A stretch of 64,000 nucleotides of DNA from an uncultured Lachnospiraceae bacterium (GTDB lineage Bacteria > Bacillota > Clostridia > Lachnospirales > Lachnospiraceae): assembly GCA_947593975.1 (NCBI GenBank), contig CANQDW010000001.1:22313-86312 (forward strand), written 5' to 3'. Positions 44,429 through 53,784 of the stretch are shown here, piece after piece. Each line of letters opens with the position of its first letter. Position 1 is the stretch's first letter. The notes under the pieces were generated by a model. The model saw only the letters and a program-made list of their open reading frames with translations, did no database searches and was not told the DNA's origin. The position numbers and the translations under genes were made by a program.

Positions 44429-44469
44429 CTTAGGATTGGGTAACTCTTCCGATTCTAGGGCTTTTTTTT
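44429..44469 (+). terminator. Terminator after tRNA-Lys
   Basis: CTTAGGATTGG pairs with CCGATTCTAGG (with G-U pairs), then eight T. It lies between tRNA-Lys and the converging DUF4446 gene. Confidence 0.8.
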
Positions 44470-44477
44470 ATCTTTCT

Positions 44478-44999
44478 TTACTCTTCTTCTTCGGTTTTAT
44501 AATCCATAGCCTGTTTAAGCGCAAGCTCTTCTTCTTTTGACAAAGCTGCTTTTACATTTCCGGAAACAACACGCTTTACATATGTATAGCATCCTTCCGA
44601 ATTGCTATGCATACAATTCATGATTATTCCGTTATTTTCTTTGCTGAGGAGCACAAGGACAAAACTCATCCTGCCCCCGACTTCCTTAAATGCATCGTAT
44701 TTTACAAGACCCATTTTCTGAAACGTAAGAAGCATATTTTTGTCTATATCTTTTAACTGCGCGTATATATCCTTTATGGACTCGTTAAGCAGGCCGATGA
44801 TCTCAAATTTTTTCAGTATGATCTCTTCAAGGGATTTTCCGTCGCTTCCCACAAGAAAAGAATTATAATTCTTTTTCATTTTGCCAAGCTTTGAAAGCGC
44901 GGTTATTAAAAGTATCACAAGAACTATTTGTATTACTACAACTCCGAGTATTACATAATCTGCCGGTACGCCTATCGTTTCAAAAATATTTGTAACCAC
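44478..44999 (-). CDS. DUF4446 family membrane-anchored protein
   Basis: A protein of about 173 residues with one N-terminal membrane helix (VILGVVVIQIVLVILLITAL), a charged coiled-coil-like middle (SLEEIILKKFEIIGLL, IYAQLKDID) and a globular end (YDAFKEVGGRMSFVLVLL, GIIMNCMHSNSEGCYTYVK) matching DUF4446. This family is regularly found next to parAB near the origin in Firmicutes; its role is unknown. Start is unclear: a TTG three bases after GGAGG (at 45005) or the GTG nine bases after it (used here). Confidence 0.85.
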   Translation of the reverse strand: MVTNIFETIGVPADYVILGVVVIQIVLVILLITALSKLGKMKKNYNSFLVGSDGKSLEEIILKKFEIIGLLNESIKDIYAQLKDIDKNMLLTFQKMGLVKYDAFKEVGGRMSFVLVLLSKENNGIIMNCMHSNSEGCYTYVKRVVSGNVKAALSKEEELALKQAMDYKTEEEE

Positions 45000-45012
45000 T
45001 GCCAAACTCCTC

Positions 45013-45873
45013 CTATTTCAAAATAATGTCTATGATCCTGTCCAATTCGTCCTCTGAATAGTATTCTATCTCAATTTTTCCTTTTGTATTAGTCTTTCTG
45101 TTGATAATGACTTTCGTACCCATTGACTGCTTAAGTTTCTCTTCAAAGTCGGCGTATATTTCCTGATTCTTTAAAGGTTCTTTTTCTTTAACGACTTCTT
45201 TTTTCTTAAGTTTCTTTATCATGCTCTCTGTTTCGCGCACACTCATCTTTTGGTCAAATACTTTACATGCTATCTCATACTGTTCTTCTTTGTCTTCTAC
45301 TGCAAGCAAAGCCCTTGCATGTCCGCTTGATATACATTCTTCTATGACCATGTTCTGCACACGCTCATCCAGTTTAAGGAGCCTGAGCGCATTAGTGATA
45401 GTCGTCCTTGACTTACTTACTTTCTCGGCGATATCATCCTGCTTTAATTTGTAATCATCGATAAGCTGCTTATATGCTTTAGCTTCTTCAATCGGATTAA
45501 GATCTTCCCTCTGCAAATTTTCGATCAGAGCAATCTCAACAACCTGCTCGGGAGTATAATTCTTAACTACAACCGGAACTTCCTTAAGCCCGGCGATCCT
45601 TGCCGCGCGCCACCTGCGCTCGCCGGCAACAATCTCATAATAATCATCCTTTTTAACTACTATCAAAGGTTCAACGATGCCATGCTGTTTAATAGATTCT
45701 GCCAATTCATTTAACCTGTCTTCATTAAAAAGTTTGCGGGGCTGTTCCCTGTTAGGTTCTATATCATTTATCTTTATAAGCGTGATTCCTTTTTCTTCTT
45801 TATTATTGGCGGAAACTTTTCCTGACGGAATCATCGAATCAATTCCTTTTCCCAAACCTTTCTTTGGCGCCAT
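45013..45873 (-). CDS. parB: Chromosome partitioning protein ParB
   Basis: A 286-residue ParB/Spo0J. The N-terminal ParB domain has EPNREQPRKLF, the CTP-binding GERRWRAARIAGL motif and NLQREDLNPIEEA; the helix-turn-helix follows (KQDDIAEKVSKSRTTITNALRLL), then the dimerisation domain at the C-terminus. It spreads from parS as a CTP-dependent clamp and loads SMC. AAGGAG ribosome site before the ATG. Two bases after parA; DUF4446 follows by 13 bases. Confidence 0.97.
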   Translation of the reverse strand: MAPKKGLGKGIDSMIPSGKVSANNKEEKGITLIKINDIEPNREQPRKLFNEDRLNELAESIKQHGIVEPLIVVKKDDYYEIVAGERRWRAARIAGLKEVPVVVKNYTPEQVVEIALIENLQREDLNPIEEAKAYKQLIDDYKLKQDDIAEKVSKSRTTITNALRLLKLDERVQNMVIEECISSGHARALLAVEDKEEQYEIACKVFDQKMSVRETESMIKKLKKKEVVKEKEPLKNQEIYADFEEKLKQSMGTKVIINRKTNTKGKIEIEYYSEDELDRIIDIILK

Positions 45874-45875
45874 TT

Positions 45876-46637
45876 TTATTCTCCTTCCATTACTTCTTTT
45901 GCAAGATTACGATAACCTTCTGCTCCCGACGATCTTGAATCATAATAATTAATCGGCAGTCCGTGGCTTGGAGCCTCCGCAAGTCTTACGTTGCGCGGAA
46001 TGATCGTTTTATATACATTCTCTTTAAGATTGGCTTTCACATTCTCCACTACCTGCGCTGACAGATTAGTCCTGGAGTCATACATGGTAAATACAACGCC
46101 TTCAAGACGCAGCTCTGGATTAAGTCTGTCATGGATGAGTTTTATAGTCTCTATCAGCTGCATTATACCTTCCAGCGCATAAAATTCACATTGTATCGGG
46201 ACAATCACTGAATTTGCCGACGTCAGCGCATTGACCGTCAATATGCTTAATGACGGCGGGCAGTCAATGATTATGTAATCATACTCCTTTTTAATATCCT
46301 TTAGGCAATTTTTAAGTACGTAATTTCTTTCTTCGGAATCAATAAGCTCTATTTCCGCGCCCGACAGATGTACATTTGCGGGAAGAATATCAAGCTCATC
46401 AAACATTGTCCTGACAATGGCTTCCTTTATGGCGCATTCACCAATAAGCACTTTGTACACGGTTTCCTCTATTCTATTCTTATCAATACCGAGACCGCTT
46501 GTAGTATTGCCCTGCGGATCCATGTCGATGACCAATACTTTGTTCTTTTTTTCAGCCAGACATGCTGACAGGTTGATTGCCGTAGTAGATTTGCCTACGC
46601 CGCCTTTTTGATTTGCAATAGCAATAATTCTACCCAT
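45876..46637 (-). CDS. parA: Chromosome partitioning ATPase ParA/Soj
   Basis: A 253-residue deviant Walker A ATPase: NQKGGVGKSTTAINL near residue 10, switch I DMDPQGNTTSGLG, Walker B IIIDCPPSLS. Length fits chromosomal Soj. It works with ParB in origin positioning and modulates DnaA. The ATG is preceded by TAGGAGG and an extended -10 (TGCTATAAT, near 46675). First gene of parA-parB-DUF4446. A perfect parS lies 77 bp upstream. Confidence 0.97.
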   Translation of the reverse strand: MGRIIAIANQKGGVGKSTTAINLSACLAEKKNKVLVIDMDPQGNTTSGLGIDKNRIEETVYKVLIGECAIKEAIVRTMFDELDILPANVHLSGAEIELIDSEERNYVLKNCLKDIKKEYDYIIIDCPPSLSILTVNALTSANSVIVPIQCEFYALEGIMQLIETIKLIHDRLNPELRLEGVVFTMYDSRTNLSAQVVENVKANLKENVYKTIIPRNVRLAEAPSHGLPINYYDSRSSGAEGYRNLAKEVMEGE

Positions 46638-46713
46638 TTTATCCTCCTAAAACTTATCGTATATAATTATAGCACTATTCTCTGTCATAATCTATAAATA
46701 ATTATATTAAAAA

Positions 46714-46729
46714 TGTTTCACGTGAAACA
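46714..46729. promoter_or_regulatory. parS centromere site
   Basis: TGTTTCACGTGAAACA matches the ParB/Spo0J parS consensus at all 16 positions. With flanking A5/T5 it extends to a 26-bp palindrome. It lies between parA and the rsmG stop codon, within 9 kb of oriC. Confidence 0.97.
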
Positions 46730-46732
46730 TTT

Positions 46733-47443
46733 TTACATGATCGGCTTTTTAGACGGTATTCCATTCCGCCTCGGATATTTCTTCGGAGTGCTTGTATTCT
46801 TATATATTAGAATAAGACTCCTCATTATTTCCGAATCGGGCAGTTCAAACATTGCAACGTCATCTATCGCTCCGCCAAATTCTTCTACAGCCATTTCATA
46901 TTTGAATATCTCTTCTTCAACATTACTTGCCTTATACGGTATAAAGTATCCGCCGTTTTTTACAAGCGGAAGACAGTATTCGGAAATAACCGAAAGATTG
47001 GATACCGCTCTGGTAACGCAAAGATCAAAAGTTTCCCTGTATTTTGAATTGCCAAACTCTTCTGCCCTTGCATGTACCGCTCTTATATCTTTGAGTCCCA
47101 AAGCATCAATAACACGGTTCAAAAAATTAACCCTTTTGTCCAAAGAATCAATCAATGTAATTTTAAGTCGCGGAAAAGCAATTTTTAAAGGAATACCGGG
47201 AAATCCGGCGCCTGTTCCCACATCTGCCAGAGATGCTTCCGTATTCATGTCATATATATACACTATCGATAAGCTGTCGACAAAATGTTTTAACACCACT
47301 TCCTTAAAATCAGTAATCGCCGTAAGGTTTATTTTTTCATTTTCGGAAATAAGCATATTATAATATTTCAAAAAAGCTTCTGCCTGCGCATCGCTTAAGT
47401 TAATATGCAGTTTTTTAATACTGTCTTTAATATATTCTTTCAA
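46733..47443 (-). CDS. rsmG: 16S rRNA (guanine-527-N7)-methyltransferase
   Basis: A 236-residue SAM methyltransferase of 16S rRNA helix 18. Typical elements: LSDAQAEAFLKYYNMLISEN, NLTAITDF, the SAM loop LADVGTGAGFPGIPL and ARAEEFG. The start is a TTG behind AAAGTGAG; no in-frame ATG precedes the conserved region. Length is normal. It follows mnmG by nine bases, the usual end of the rpmH-rsmG gene string. Confidence 0.96.
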   Translation of the reverse strand: MKEYIKDSIKKLHINLSDAQAEAFLKYYNMLISENEKINLTAITDFKEVVLKHFVDSLSIVYIYDMNTEASLADVGTGAGFPGIPLKIAFPRLKITLIDSLDKRVNFLNRVIDALGLKDIRAVHARAEEFGNSKYRETFDLCVTRAVSNLSVISEYCLPLVKNGGYFIPYKASNVEEEIFKYEMAVEEFGGAIDDVAMFELPDSEIMRSLILIYKNTSTPKKYPRRNGIPSKKPIM

Positions 47444-47452
47444 TAATATATC

Positions 47453-49333
47453 TCACTTTCCTTTTAAATATACAAGAAGCACTGATATATCGGCAGGTGA
47501 AACTCCGGATATGCGCGAAGCCTGTCCTATTGACGAAGGCCTTATACTGTCAAGTTTCTGTACGGCTTCCTTCCTAAGACTTCCCACCTGAAAATAATCA
47601 ATATCTTCCGGTATACGTTTGTTCTCAAGTTTCTTATACTGTTCAACCTGACGCATCTGCCGGTTAATATAGCCCTCATATTTTATCATATTATCAACTT
47701 GCTCCGTAATCTCCCTGTCAAGTTCTTTTCTGTCTTTATCTAACAGAGCCGTCTTTTCATAATTAAGTTCGGGCCTCTTTATAAGTTCCGCAAGACAAGT
47801 GCTCGTATTGATCGCCGCAGTATTATAAGATTCAAGAATACTGTTGGTATACTCGCCGGCGTCAATATATGTATTTTTGACACGCTTGATCTCGGCGTCA
47901 ATACTCTCCATTTTCTTTAAGAACTTATTATATCTTTCTTCGCTTATAAGTCCTGCCCTATATCCGACCGGGGTAAGCCTGCTGTCCGCATTATCCTGCC
48001 TTAGAAGGAGTCTGTATTCCGCTCTCGAAGTCATCATCCTGTACGGCTCGTTAGTACCCTTTGTTACAAGATCGTCAATAAGTACTCCTATATATCCTTC
48101 CGAACGGTCGATTATAACAGGCTCTCTGTCCTCTATATACATAACCGCATTAATTCCCGCGATTATTCCCTGCGCCGCCGCTTCTTCATAACCTGAACTT
48201 CCGTTAATCTGACCCGCGCAGAAAAGTCCGTCTATACTCTTCATCTCAAGGTTAAGCTTAAGCTGCTGCGGATTGATGCAGTCATATTCTATTGCATAGC
48301 CGTTTCGCACGATATGGGCATTCTCAAGCCCTTTTACGGAACGGTACATATTATACTGTACATCTTCGGGGAGAGATGTAGACATGCCGCCAACATACAT
48401 CTCATTGGTATATTCCCCTTCGGGTTCAATGAATATCTGATGACGCTTTTTATCCGCAAATCTCATGACCTTATCTTCAATGGAAGGACAGTATCTCGGC
48501 CCGGTCCCTTCTATGATGCCGGAAAAGAGCGGAGATCTGTCTATATTATTTTTTATTATCTCATGCGTCTTTTCATTGGTGTACGTAAGCCAGCAGGATA
48601 CCTGCGTGCGCTCTATATCAGACGGTCTGTTCGTAAAAGAAAACGGCGTAATATATTCATCGCCTTTCTGTTCTTTCATAACCGAAAAATCTATAGTCCT
48701 CTTATCTATACGGGCGGGCGTGCCGGTCTTAAAACGCCTTATCTCAATACCGTTATCAATAAGAGACTGCGACAATTTGTCCGCCGCTGATAATCCGTTC
48801 GGTCCTGTATTTGCAGACACGTCGCCATATATGCACTTAGCCTTAAGATATACTCCTGTACACAATACAACTGCTTTAGCGTGATATATTGTACCTGATG
48901 CGGTGATTATACCTTTAATTTTATTATCTTCAACTATAATGTCTGTTACCTCTGCCTGCCTTATGCAGAGATTGTCCGTGTTCTCAAGTGTTTTTCGCAT
49001 TTCTGCGGAATAATTCTTTTTATCCGCCTGCGCCCGCAGTGAATGTACGGCGGGACCCTTAGAACGGTTAAGCATCTTCGACTGTATAAATGTCTTATCT
49101 ATATTGATACCTATCTCGCCGCCAAGCGCATCCGTTTCCCTTACAAGATGCCCTTTGGAAGTTCCGCCGATATTGGGATTGCAGGGCATCATTGCAATAC
49201 TGTCGATACTTACGGTAAATACAACTGTTTTATGTCCAAGCCTCGCCGCTGCAAGGGCGGCCTCGCATCCGGCGTGACCCGCTCCCACGACCGCAACATC
49301 ATAATAATATTCAATTATCTGCTTATTATTCAT
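47453..49333 (-). CDS. mnmG: tRNA uridine 5-carboxymethylaminomethyl modification enzyme MnmG
   Basis: A 626-residue FAD protein (GidA) that, with MnmE, modifies U34 of certain tRNAs. FAD site [19 protein letters not shown] at the N-terminus; [16 protein letters not shown] with a catalytic Cys, [25 protein letters not shown] and the C-terminal GISPADI-like [12 protein letters not shown] are intact. The ATG has GAGGTG upstream. It lies 19 bases after mnmE. Confidence 0.97.
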   Translation of the reverse strand: MNNKQIIEYYYDVAVVGAGHAGCEAALAAARLGHKTVVFTVSIDSIAMMPCNPNIGGTSKGHLVRETDALGGEIGINIDKTFIQSKMLNRSKGPAVHSLRAQADKKNYSAEMRKTLENTDNLCIRQAEVTDIIVEDNKIKGIITASGTIYHAKAVVLCTGVYLKAKCIYGDVSANTGPNGLSAADKLSQSLIDNGIEIRRFKTGTPARIDKRTIDFSVMKEQKGDEYITPFSFTNRPSDIERTQVSCWLTYTNEKTHEIIKNNIDRSPLFSGIIEGTGPRYCPSIEDKVMRFADKKRHQIFIEPEGEYTNEMYVGGMSTSLPEDVQYNMYRSVKGLENAHIVRNGYAIEYDCINPQQLKLNLEMKSIDGLFCAGQINGSSGYEEAAAQGIIAGINAVMYIEDREPVIIDRSEGYIGVLIDDLVTKGTNEPYRMMTSRAEYRLLLRQDNADSRLTPVGYRAGLISEERYNKFLKKMESIDAEIKRVKNTYIDAGEYTNSILESYNTAAINTSTCLAELIKRPELNYEKTALLDKDRKELDREITEQVDNMIKYEGYINRQMRQVEQYKKLENKRIPEDIDYFQVGSLRKEAVQKLDSIRPSSIGQASRISGVSPADISVLLVYLKGK

Positions 49334-49352
49334 AGAGCATACACCTCAAATA

Positions 49353-50735
49353 CTATTTTCCCATACAAAATTCAGCAAATATTTTATCAATAAGCTGCTC
49401 GCCGACAGTATCTCCCGTAATCTCGCCAAGGTAATTGTACGCGTCCATAAGGTCTATAGTCAAAAGATCTTCCGGCATCTTTCCCAAAATGTTATCAGCC
49501 GCAAGTCTAAGCGAAGTTACGGCGTTATTTATAGCTTCCGCATGTCTTATATTGGTTATGAATATCTCATTTTCCACATCTATCATATCAGAATAAAACA
49601 TATTTTCCAATTCATTTACAAACCGATCGAATCCTTCGCCTGTCTTCGTTGAAAAGACTATATATTTAATTCCATTATTTTCCAGTTCATTCAGGTCGAT
49701 CTTACATTCCATATCGCTCTTATTAAGCAAAACAATGACATTCCTGTCTTTTACGCGGGACAATACATATTCGTCTTCTTCGTCAAATCTGCGCGACATG
49801 TCAAATATACATATGACAAGCTGCGCATTTTCTATAGATTCAAGCGTTTTTTCTATCCCTATTTTTTCAATATAATCTTCCGTCTTATGCAATCCCGCGG
49901 TATCGGTAAGATTAAGGCATATGTTGCCTATATTTATGCTGTATTCGATTATATCCCTCGTAGTGCCGGGGATATCCGTTACTATCGCTTTATTTTCATT
50001 GAGAAGATAATTAAGAAACGACGATTTCCCGACGTTTGGCTTCCCGGCAATGACCGTATTTACACCTTCGGATATGATCCTTCCTTCTTTGTAGCTTTTT
50101 GAAAGTTTCTCAAGCCTTTCCGTACATAACGTTATCTTTTCATACAGAATGTCTCTGTAACCTTCCAGATCGTAATGTTCCGGATCGTCGAGCGCAGCTT
50201 CGATATATGCCGTTTCGCTTAAGATATCCTCTCTTATCTCTTCAATGCTTTTTCTTATATTTCCCCTGAGATGATTTACCGAAGAACGCAGAGCATAGTC
50301 GTTCTGCGATTTTATGACGTCCATTATCGCTTCGGCCTGCGAAAGGTCGATACGTCCGTTAAGGAACGCTCTCTTTGAAAACTCGCCCGGTTCTGCCATA
50401 CGTACCCCGAGACCGGTTATTATCATAAGGATGCTTTTTGCGACATATGAACCTCCGTGGCAGTTTATTTCGATAACGTCTTCTTTCGTATATGAATTAG
50501 GAGCTTTATATACAGATACCATAACTTCATCTATACATTCTTCGCCATCGAAAATATAACCGTAATGTATCGTATGCGAATCATATCTTTCCACATAAAA
50601 AGGTTTCTGCGATTTTCCTTTTTTAAATATCTTTTCTATCAAGCAAAACGCCTTATCGCCGCTTATCCTTATTATATGGATTCCCGCATTTCCAAACGCC
50701 GTGCATATCGCGGCTATTGTTTCCGTATTATGCAT
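49353..50735 (-). CDS. mnmE: tRNA modification GTPase MnmE
   Basis: A 460-residue potassium-activated GTPase (TrmE), partner of MnmG. The N-terminal formyl-THF-binding domain begins DTIAAICTAFG-like (TETIAAICTAFGNAGI); the G domain has GKPNVGKSS, DIPGTTRD, DTAGL and LNKSD; the C-terminus ends in the catalytic-Cys motif CMGK. An ORF extension of ten codons exists, but AAAGGAGGAGC places the start at 50735. Confidence 0.97.
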   Translation of the reverse strand: MHNTETIAAICTAFGNAGIHIIRISGDKAFCLIEKIFKKGKSQKPFYVERYDSHTIHYGYIFDGEECIDEVMVSVYKAPNSYTKEDVIEINCHGGSYVAKSILMIITGLGVRMAEPGEFSKRAFLNGRIDLSQAEAIMDVIKSQNDYALRSSVNHLRGNIRKSIEEIREDILSETAYIEAALDDPEHYDLEGYRDILYEKITLCTERLEKLSKSYKEGRIISEGVNTVIAGKPNVGKSSFLNYLLNENKAIVTDIPGTTRDIIEYSINIGNICLNLTDTAGLHKTEDYIEKIGIEKTLESIENAQLVICIFDMSRRFDEEDEYVLSRVKDRNVIVLLNKSDMECKIDLNELENNGIKYIVFSTKTGEGFDRFVNELENMFYSDMIDVENEIFITNIRHAEAINNAVTSLRLAADNILGKMPEDLLTIDLMDAYNYLGEITGDTVGEQLIDKIFAEFCMGK

Positions 50736-50812
50736 AATGCTCCTCCTTTCACTCATATCCCCCATAACGTCAAAACGGGCTGAATCATAAATGACTCAGC
50801 CCTTAAAATTAT

Positions 50813-51508
50813 CTATCCCTGCCGTCTTCGTTCATTCCTGTAATTCTTTTTATATCCATCGCCGCCGTAATTCTGAGCGTCATGTTTTAACGTTACGACA
50901 ACTTTGCGGTAAGGTTCCTCGCCCTCGCTATGCGTTTCGACAAATTTGTCGGACTGAAGAGCTGAATGTATGATCCTTCTTTCATACGGATTCATAGGTT
51001 CCAAAACAACTTTTCTTCTCGTTCTCTTTACTTTATGCGCAATGTTTCTTGCAAGGTTTTCAAGGGTTTCTTTTCTTCTTTCCCTGTAATTTTCGGTATC
51101 AAGTTTAACTTTTATATAACTCTTTGCTTCTTTATTAACTACAAGGCTGGTAAGATATTGAAGCGAATCTAATGTCTGTCCTCTCTTTCCTATAAGGATT
51201 CCCATATCGCCGCCCTTAATATCAATATCCATCGTGGATTCTTCTTCATTATAATCTATATCAATATCAACTTTAAGCTGCATCGCTTCAAATACTTCAA
51301 GAAGAAAATCTCTTGCGGCCGTTACCGAATTCTTCTTAAGTTTTACACGGATCTTAGCTTCCTTTTTAGAAAATATACCAAGTATCCCGTTTGACTCTTT
51401 TTCTATAACTTCCCATTCTACCTTATCGCTGGTTGTTTCTAATTTTATAAGAGCTTCCGTTAATGCTTCATCAACATTTTTTCCTGAAAATTCTTTCCAT
51501 TCAGACAT
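50813..51508 (-). CDS. jag: RNA-binding protein Jag/KhpB
   Basis: A 231-residue protein with Jag-N domain (MSEWKEFSGKNVDEALTEAL), a KH domain (GILIGKRGQTLDSLQYLTSL) and an R3H domain (MNPYERRIIHSALQ). KhpB forms a complex with KhpA in Gram-positives and influences cell elongation and division through RNA binding. CAGGAGG marks the start used; the longer frame overlaps yidC. Standard position after yidC. Confidence 0.94.
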   Translation of the reverse strand: MSEWKEFSGKNVDEALTEALIKLETTSDKVEWEVIEKESNGILGIFSKKEAKIRVKLKKNSVTAARDFLLEVFEAMQLKVDIDIDYNEEESTMDIDIKGGDMGILIGKRGQTLDSLQYLTSLVVNKEAKSYIKVKLDTENYRERRKETLENLARNIAHKVKRTRRKVVLEPMNPYERRIIHSALQSDKFVETHSEGEEPYRKVVVTLKHDAQNYGGDGYKKNYRNERRRQG

Positions 51509-51509
51509 A

Positions 51510-52880
51510 TTAAACCTCCTGTTCATTTTCATCCGATTCTTTACTTTGATTTACATAATCTCTGTTCAGCATATTTGCAAAATCCGAAATACTTCCGCCT
51601 TTTATGTCGTGGTTCACATAAAAATCCTGCTTTGAACTTTTATTTGAACGGTTGTCGCTGTTTCTGTTCACATATTTTGCGGCGTTGGTATTTATCGAAC
51701 TTGTTCTTGTTTTGGCAACCTGCTGCATCTTAGTCGAATTAGGATCGATTCCTTTCTTTTCAAGCTTCTTATTACGTTTTTCAATATTCTTCTCAGCAAC
51801 ATATTCCAGTCCCACTTTATCAAAATACATATTGATAAAAAGACTCTGTATGATCCTGAATAAACTTCCTGCCACCCAGTAAAGTCCCACACCTATAGGG
51901 AACATGAAACAAAATGCGCCCGATACGAACGGCATGACATTGTTCATCATATTCATTGACGCCGCCGTCGGATTATCGCTGTTGTTATTTGCCGTATTGC
52001 TCATTATTATCCGGTTATTTACAAACTGCGTTACGACAGCCAGGATAGGAACCAGTATGGTAAAGTCCCTCCACGAAGCGTTCTCCATGATATTCATTCC
52101 CAGAAAACTGTATATTCCCTTTAATTCTCCGTAAGACGCCTTCATCGTATCAGTGATACTCGGATAATTCTTAAAAATATCCATACCCCATAATTCAGTC
52201 CAATTGTCTTCCCTGAACTGGCTGAGTATATCTACTATATAATTAGAAGAAGCCGTGGAGAATACGCCGTCTTTAACCGAACTTATCGCAGTAACGATAT
52301 CGTCTATCTTTGCAAGGGACTGCGATGTAATCTGGCTGCTCGCTATCGTTACATCGGTAACTCCTCCGTTTTTCACAAACGCACCTATATGATGCGCAAA
52401 ATCGCTTATGGAAATGCCCGACGTCCCTACCGCATTGATTATATTCTCATATATTTCCTTTATCTGAGGAACATATGCGGGAACATTATATATAACCCTG
52501 TATAATGCAAAAAATATAGGAAGTGTTATAAGAAGAGGAAGACAGCCTGCCGTCGCGCTTACTCCGTATTTGGAATATACCGCCTGCTGTTCAAGCTGCA
52601 TCTTTCTTACGGAATCCTGATCTTTTTTATTCTTATATTTTTCCTGGATAGCCTGGATCTCAGGAGCCATAATAGTATTCAGTTTTGAAAATTTCTGCTG
52701 TTTTATTGTAATGGGAATCATAAGAGCATTTACAATAAACGTAAATATTATAATACAAAGACCTGTATTATGAATTCCAAACATATCAAAAAACGCATAA
52801 ATTCCCTGGAGAATATATCCAAGGACTTTAGCGATAGGACCTAATATAGCTCCATTATACTGAGTTAAAAAAACATACAT
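51510..52880 (-). CDS. yidC: Membrane protein insertase YidC
   Basis: A 456-residue Gram-positive-type Oxa1/YidC insertase with five membrane segments. Recognisable: GLCIIIFTFIVNALMIPITIKQQKFSKLN (TM1 and the cytoplasmic hairpin), ATAGCLPLLITLPIFFALY, FTILVPILAVVTQFV, VMPFVSGAFCFMFPIGVGLYW. The extracytoplasmic loop between TM1/TM2 and TM3 is longer than in Bacillus SpoIIIJ (about 100 residues). No lipobox at the N-terminus. AGGAGG 9-10 bases before ATG. Confidence 0.95.
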   Translation of the reverse strand: MYVFLTQYNGAILGPIAKVLGYILQGIYAFFDMFGIHNTGLCIIIFTFIVNALMIPITIKQQKFSKLNTIMAPEIQAIQEKYKNKKDQDSVRKMQLEQQAVYSKYGVSATAGCLPLLITLPIFFALYRVIYNVPAYVPQIKEIYENIINAVGTSGISISDFAHHIGAFVKNGGVTDVTIASSQITSQSLAKIDDIVTAISSVKDGVFSTASSNYIVDILSQFREDNWTELWGMDIFKNYPSITDTMKASYGELKGIYSFLGMNIMENASWRDFTILVPILAVVTQFVNNRIIMSNTANNNSDNPTAASMNMMNNVMPFVSGAFCFMFPIGVGLYWVAGSLFRIIQSLFINMYFDKVGLEYVAEKNIEKRNKKLEKKGIDPNSTKMQQVAKTRTSSINTNAAKYVNRNSDNRSNKSSKQDFYVNHDIKGGSISDFANMLNRDYVNQSKESDENEQEV

Positions 52881-52897
52881 CAGTTAAAAATCCTCCT

Positions 52898-53110
52898 TTA
52901 TGGAACGGGATCGTACCCGCCCTTTGCAAAAGGATGACAACGCAATAATCTTTTAGTAGCCAAATAAGTACCCTTAATAGAGCCATATTTATTTATAGCC
53001 TCTGCGGCATATTCAGAACATGTTGGTATATAAATACACGTAGGTTGAATTTTCAATGGAGATAAACATCTTCTATAAAATTTAATAACAACTAACAATA
53101 TATTTTTCAT
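52898..53110 (-). CDS. yidD: Membrane insertion efficiency factor YidD
   Basis: A 70-residue small basic protein with the family core CIYIPTCSEYAAEAINKYG and the closing RLLRCHPFAKGGYDPVP. YidD assists YidC-dependent insertion. The ATG comes one base after the rnpA stop codon, so translation probably relies on coupling; the ribosome site is weak. Confidence 0.94.
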   Translation of the reverse strand: MKNILLVVIKFYRRCLSPLKIQPTCIYIPTCSEYAAEAINKYGSIKGTYLATKRLLRCHPFAKGGYDPVP

Positions 53111-53111
53111 A

Positions 53112-53444
53112 TTATTCAACAATTATATTATGAATCTTTCCCAAATGAATTAAAGCGCTGCAAATATCATTATATGATCTTCCTTTTGCAGTAATCCTGG
53201 CAATTATTACAATATCATAGCCACACTCGAACAAATCACTGTTTAATCTGTAACTTTCCCTTATTAACCTGGTAATCCTATGTCTTACGACACTGTTACC
53301 TACCTTTTTACTAACCGATATTCCCAAACGATTTTCACTGCTGTTGTTTTTCAAAATATACATTACCAGATATCTGTTGGCAAGGGATATACCATTCTTA
53401 TATACTCTTTGAAAATCGCCGTTCTTTCTTATATGTGAATACAC
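53112..53444 (-). CDS. rnpA: Ribonuclease P protein component
   Basis: A 110-residue basic protein binding RNase P RNA for tRNA 5'-end maturation. The RNR-type motif is SVSKKVGNSVVRHRITRLIRE and the N-terminal helix opens IRKNGDFQRVYKNG. Standard position between rpmH and yidD; 15 bases after the rpmH stop. Confidence 0.95.
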   Translation of the reverse strand: MYSHIRKNGDFQRVYKNGISLANRYLVMYILKNNSSENRLGISVSKKVGNSVVRHRITRLIRESYRLNSDLFECGYDIVIIARITAKGRSYNDICSALIHLGKIHNIIVE

Positions 53445-53459
53445 TAATTGTATACAAAA

Positions 53460-53594
53460 CTATGCAGAAATCTTCTTCCTGCCTTTTCTTCTTCTTCTTG
53501 CCAATACTTTTCTTCCGTTAGCGGTATGCATTCTTTTTCTGAAACCGTGTTCTTTCTTTCTTGTCCGTTTCTTTGGCTGGTATGTCATCTTCAT
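53460..53594 (-). CDS. rpmH: 50S ribosomal protein L34
   Basis: A 44-residue, very basic protein: [20 protein letters not shown] followed by [19 protein letters not shown], the L34 signature. The ATG lies ten bases after AAGGAGG. First gene of the leftward origin operon. Confidence 0.97.
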   Translation of the reverse strand: MKMTYQPKKRTRKKEHGFRKRMHTANGRKVLARRRRKGRKKISA

Positions 53595-53651
53595 TATATA
53601 TACACCTCCTTAAATTTCCTATATCCCTGTTCTGATAACATATCAATCTGT

Positions 53652-53680
53652 ATTATATTCAATAATGTACACCTCGTCAA
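53652..53680 (-). promoter_or_regulatory. Sigma-A promoter of the rpmH operon
   Basis: Minus strand TTGACG (53680-53675), 17 bp, TATAAT (53657-53652). Confidence 0.85.
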
Positions 53681-53700
53681 GTAATAATTTTTCATTACTA

Positions 53701-53729
53701 TTGAAAAAATTTGCAATTTGTACTAATAT
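53701..53729 (+). promoter_or_regulatory. Sigma-A promoter of dnaA
   Basis: TTGAAA, 17 bp, TAATAT, 56 bases before the dnaA ATG and back to back with the rpmH promoter. No DnaA box is evident between them. Confidence 0.65.
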
Positions 53730-53784
53730 ATAGATAATAGTTTTAATTTGGGAAAGTAGCAACTTACAGAAAGCAGGTTAACGG

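Noticed and set aside
53600-53784. Second origin half upstream of dnaA
   Set aside because: Only two back-to-back promoters are visible; I found no DnaA-box-like 9-mers there.
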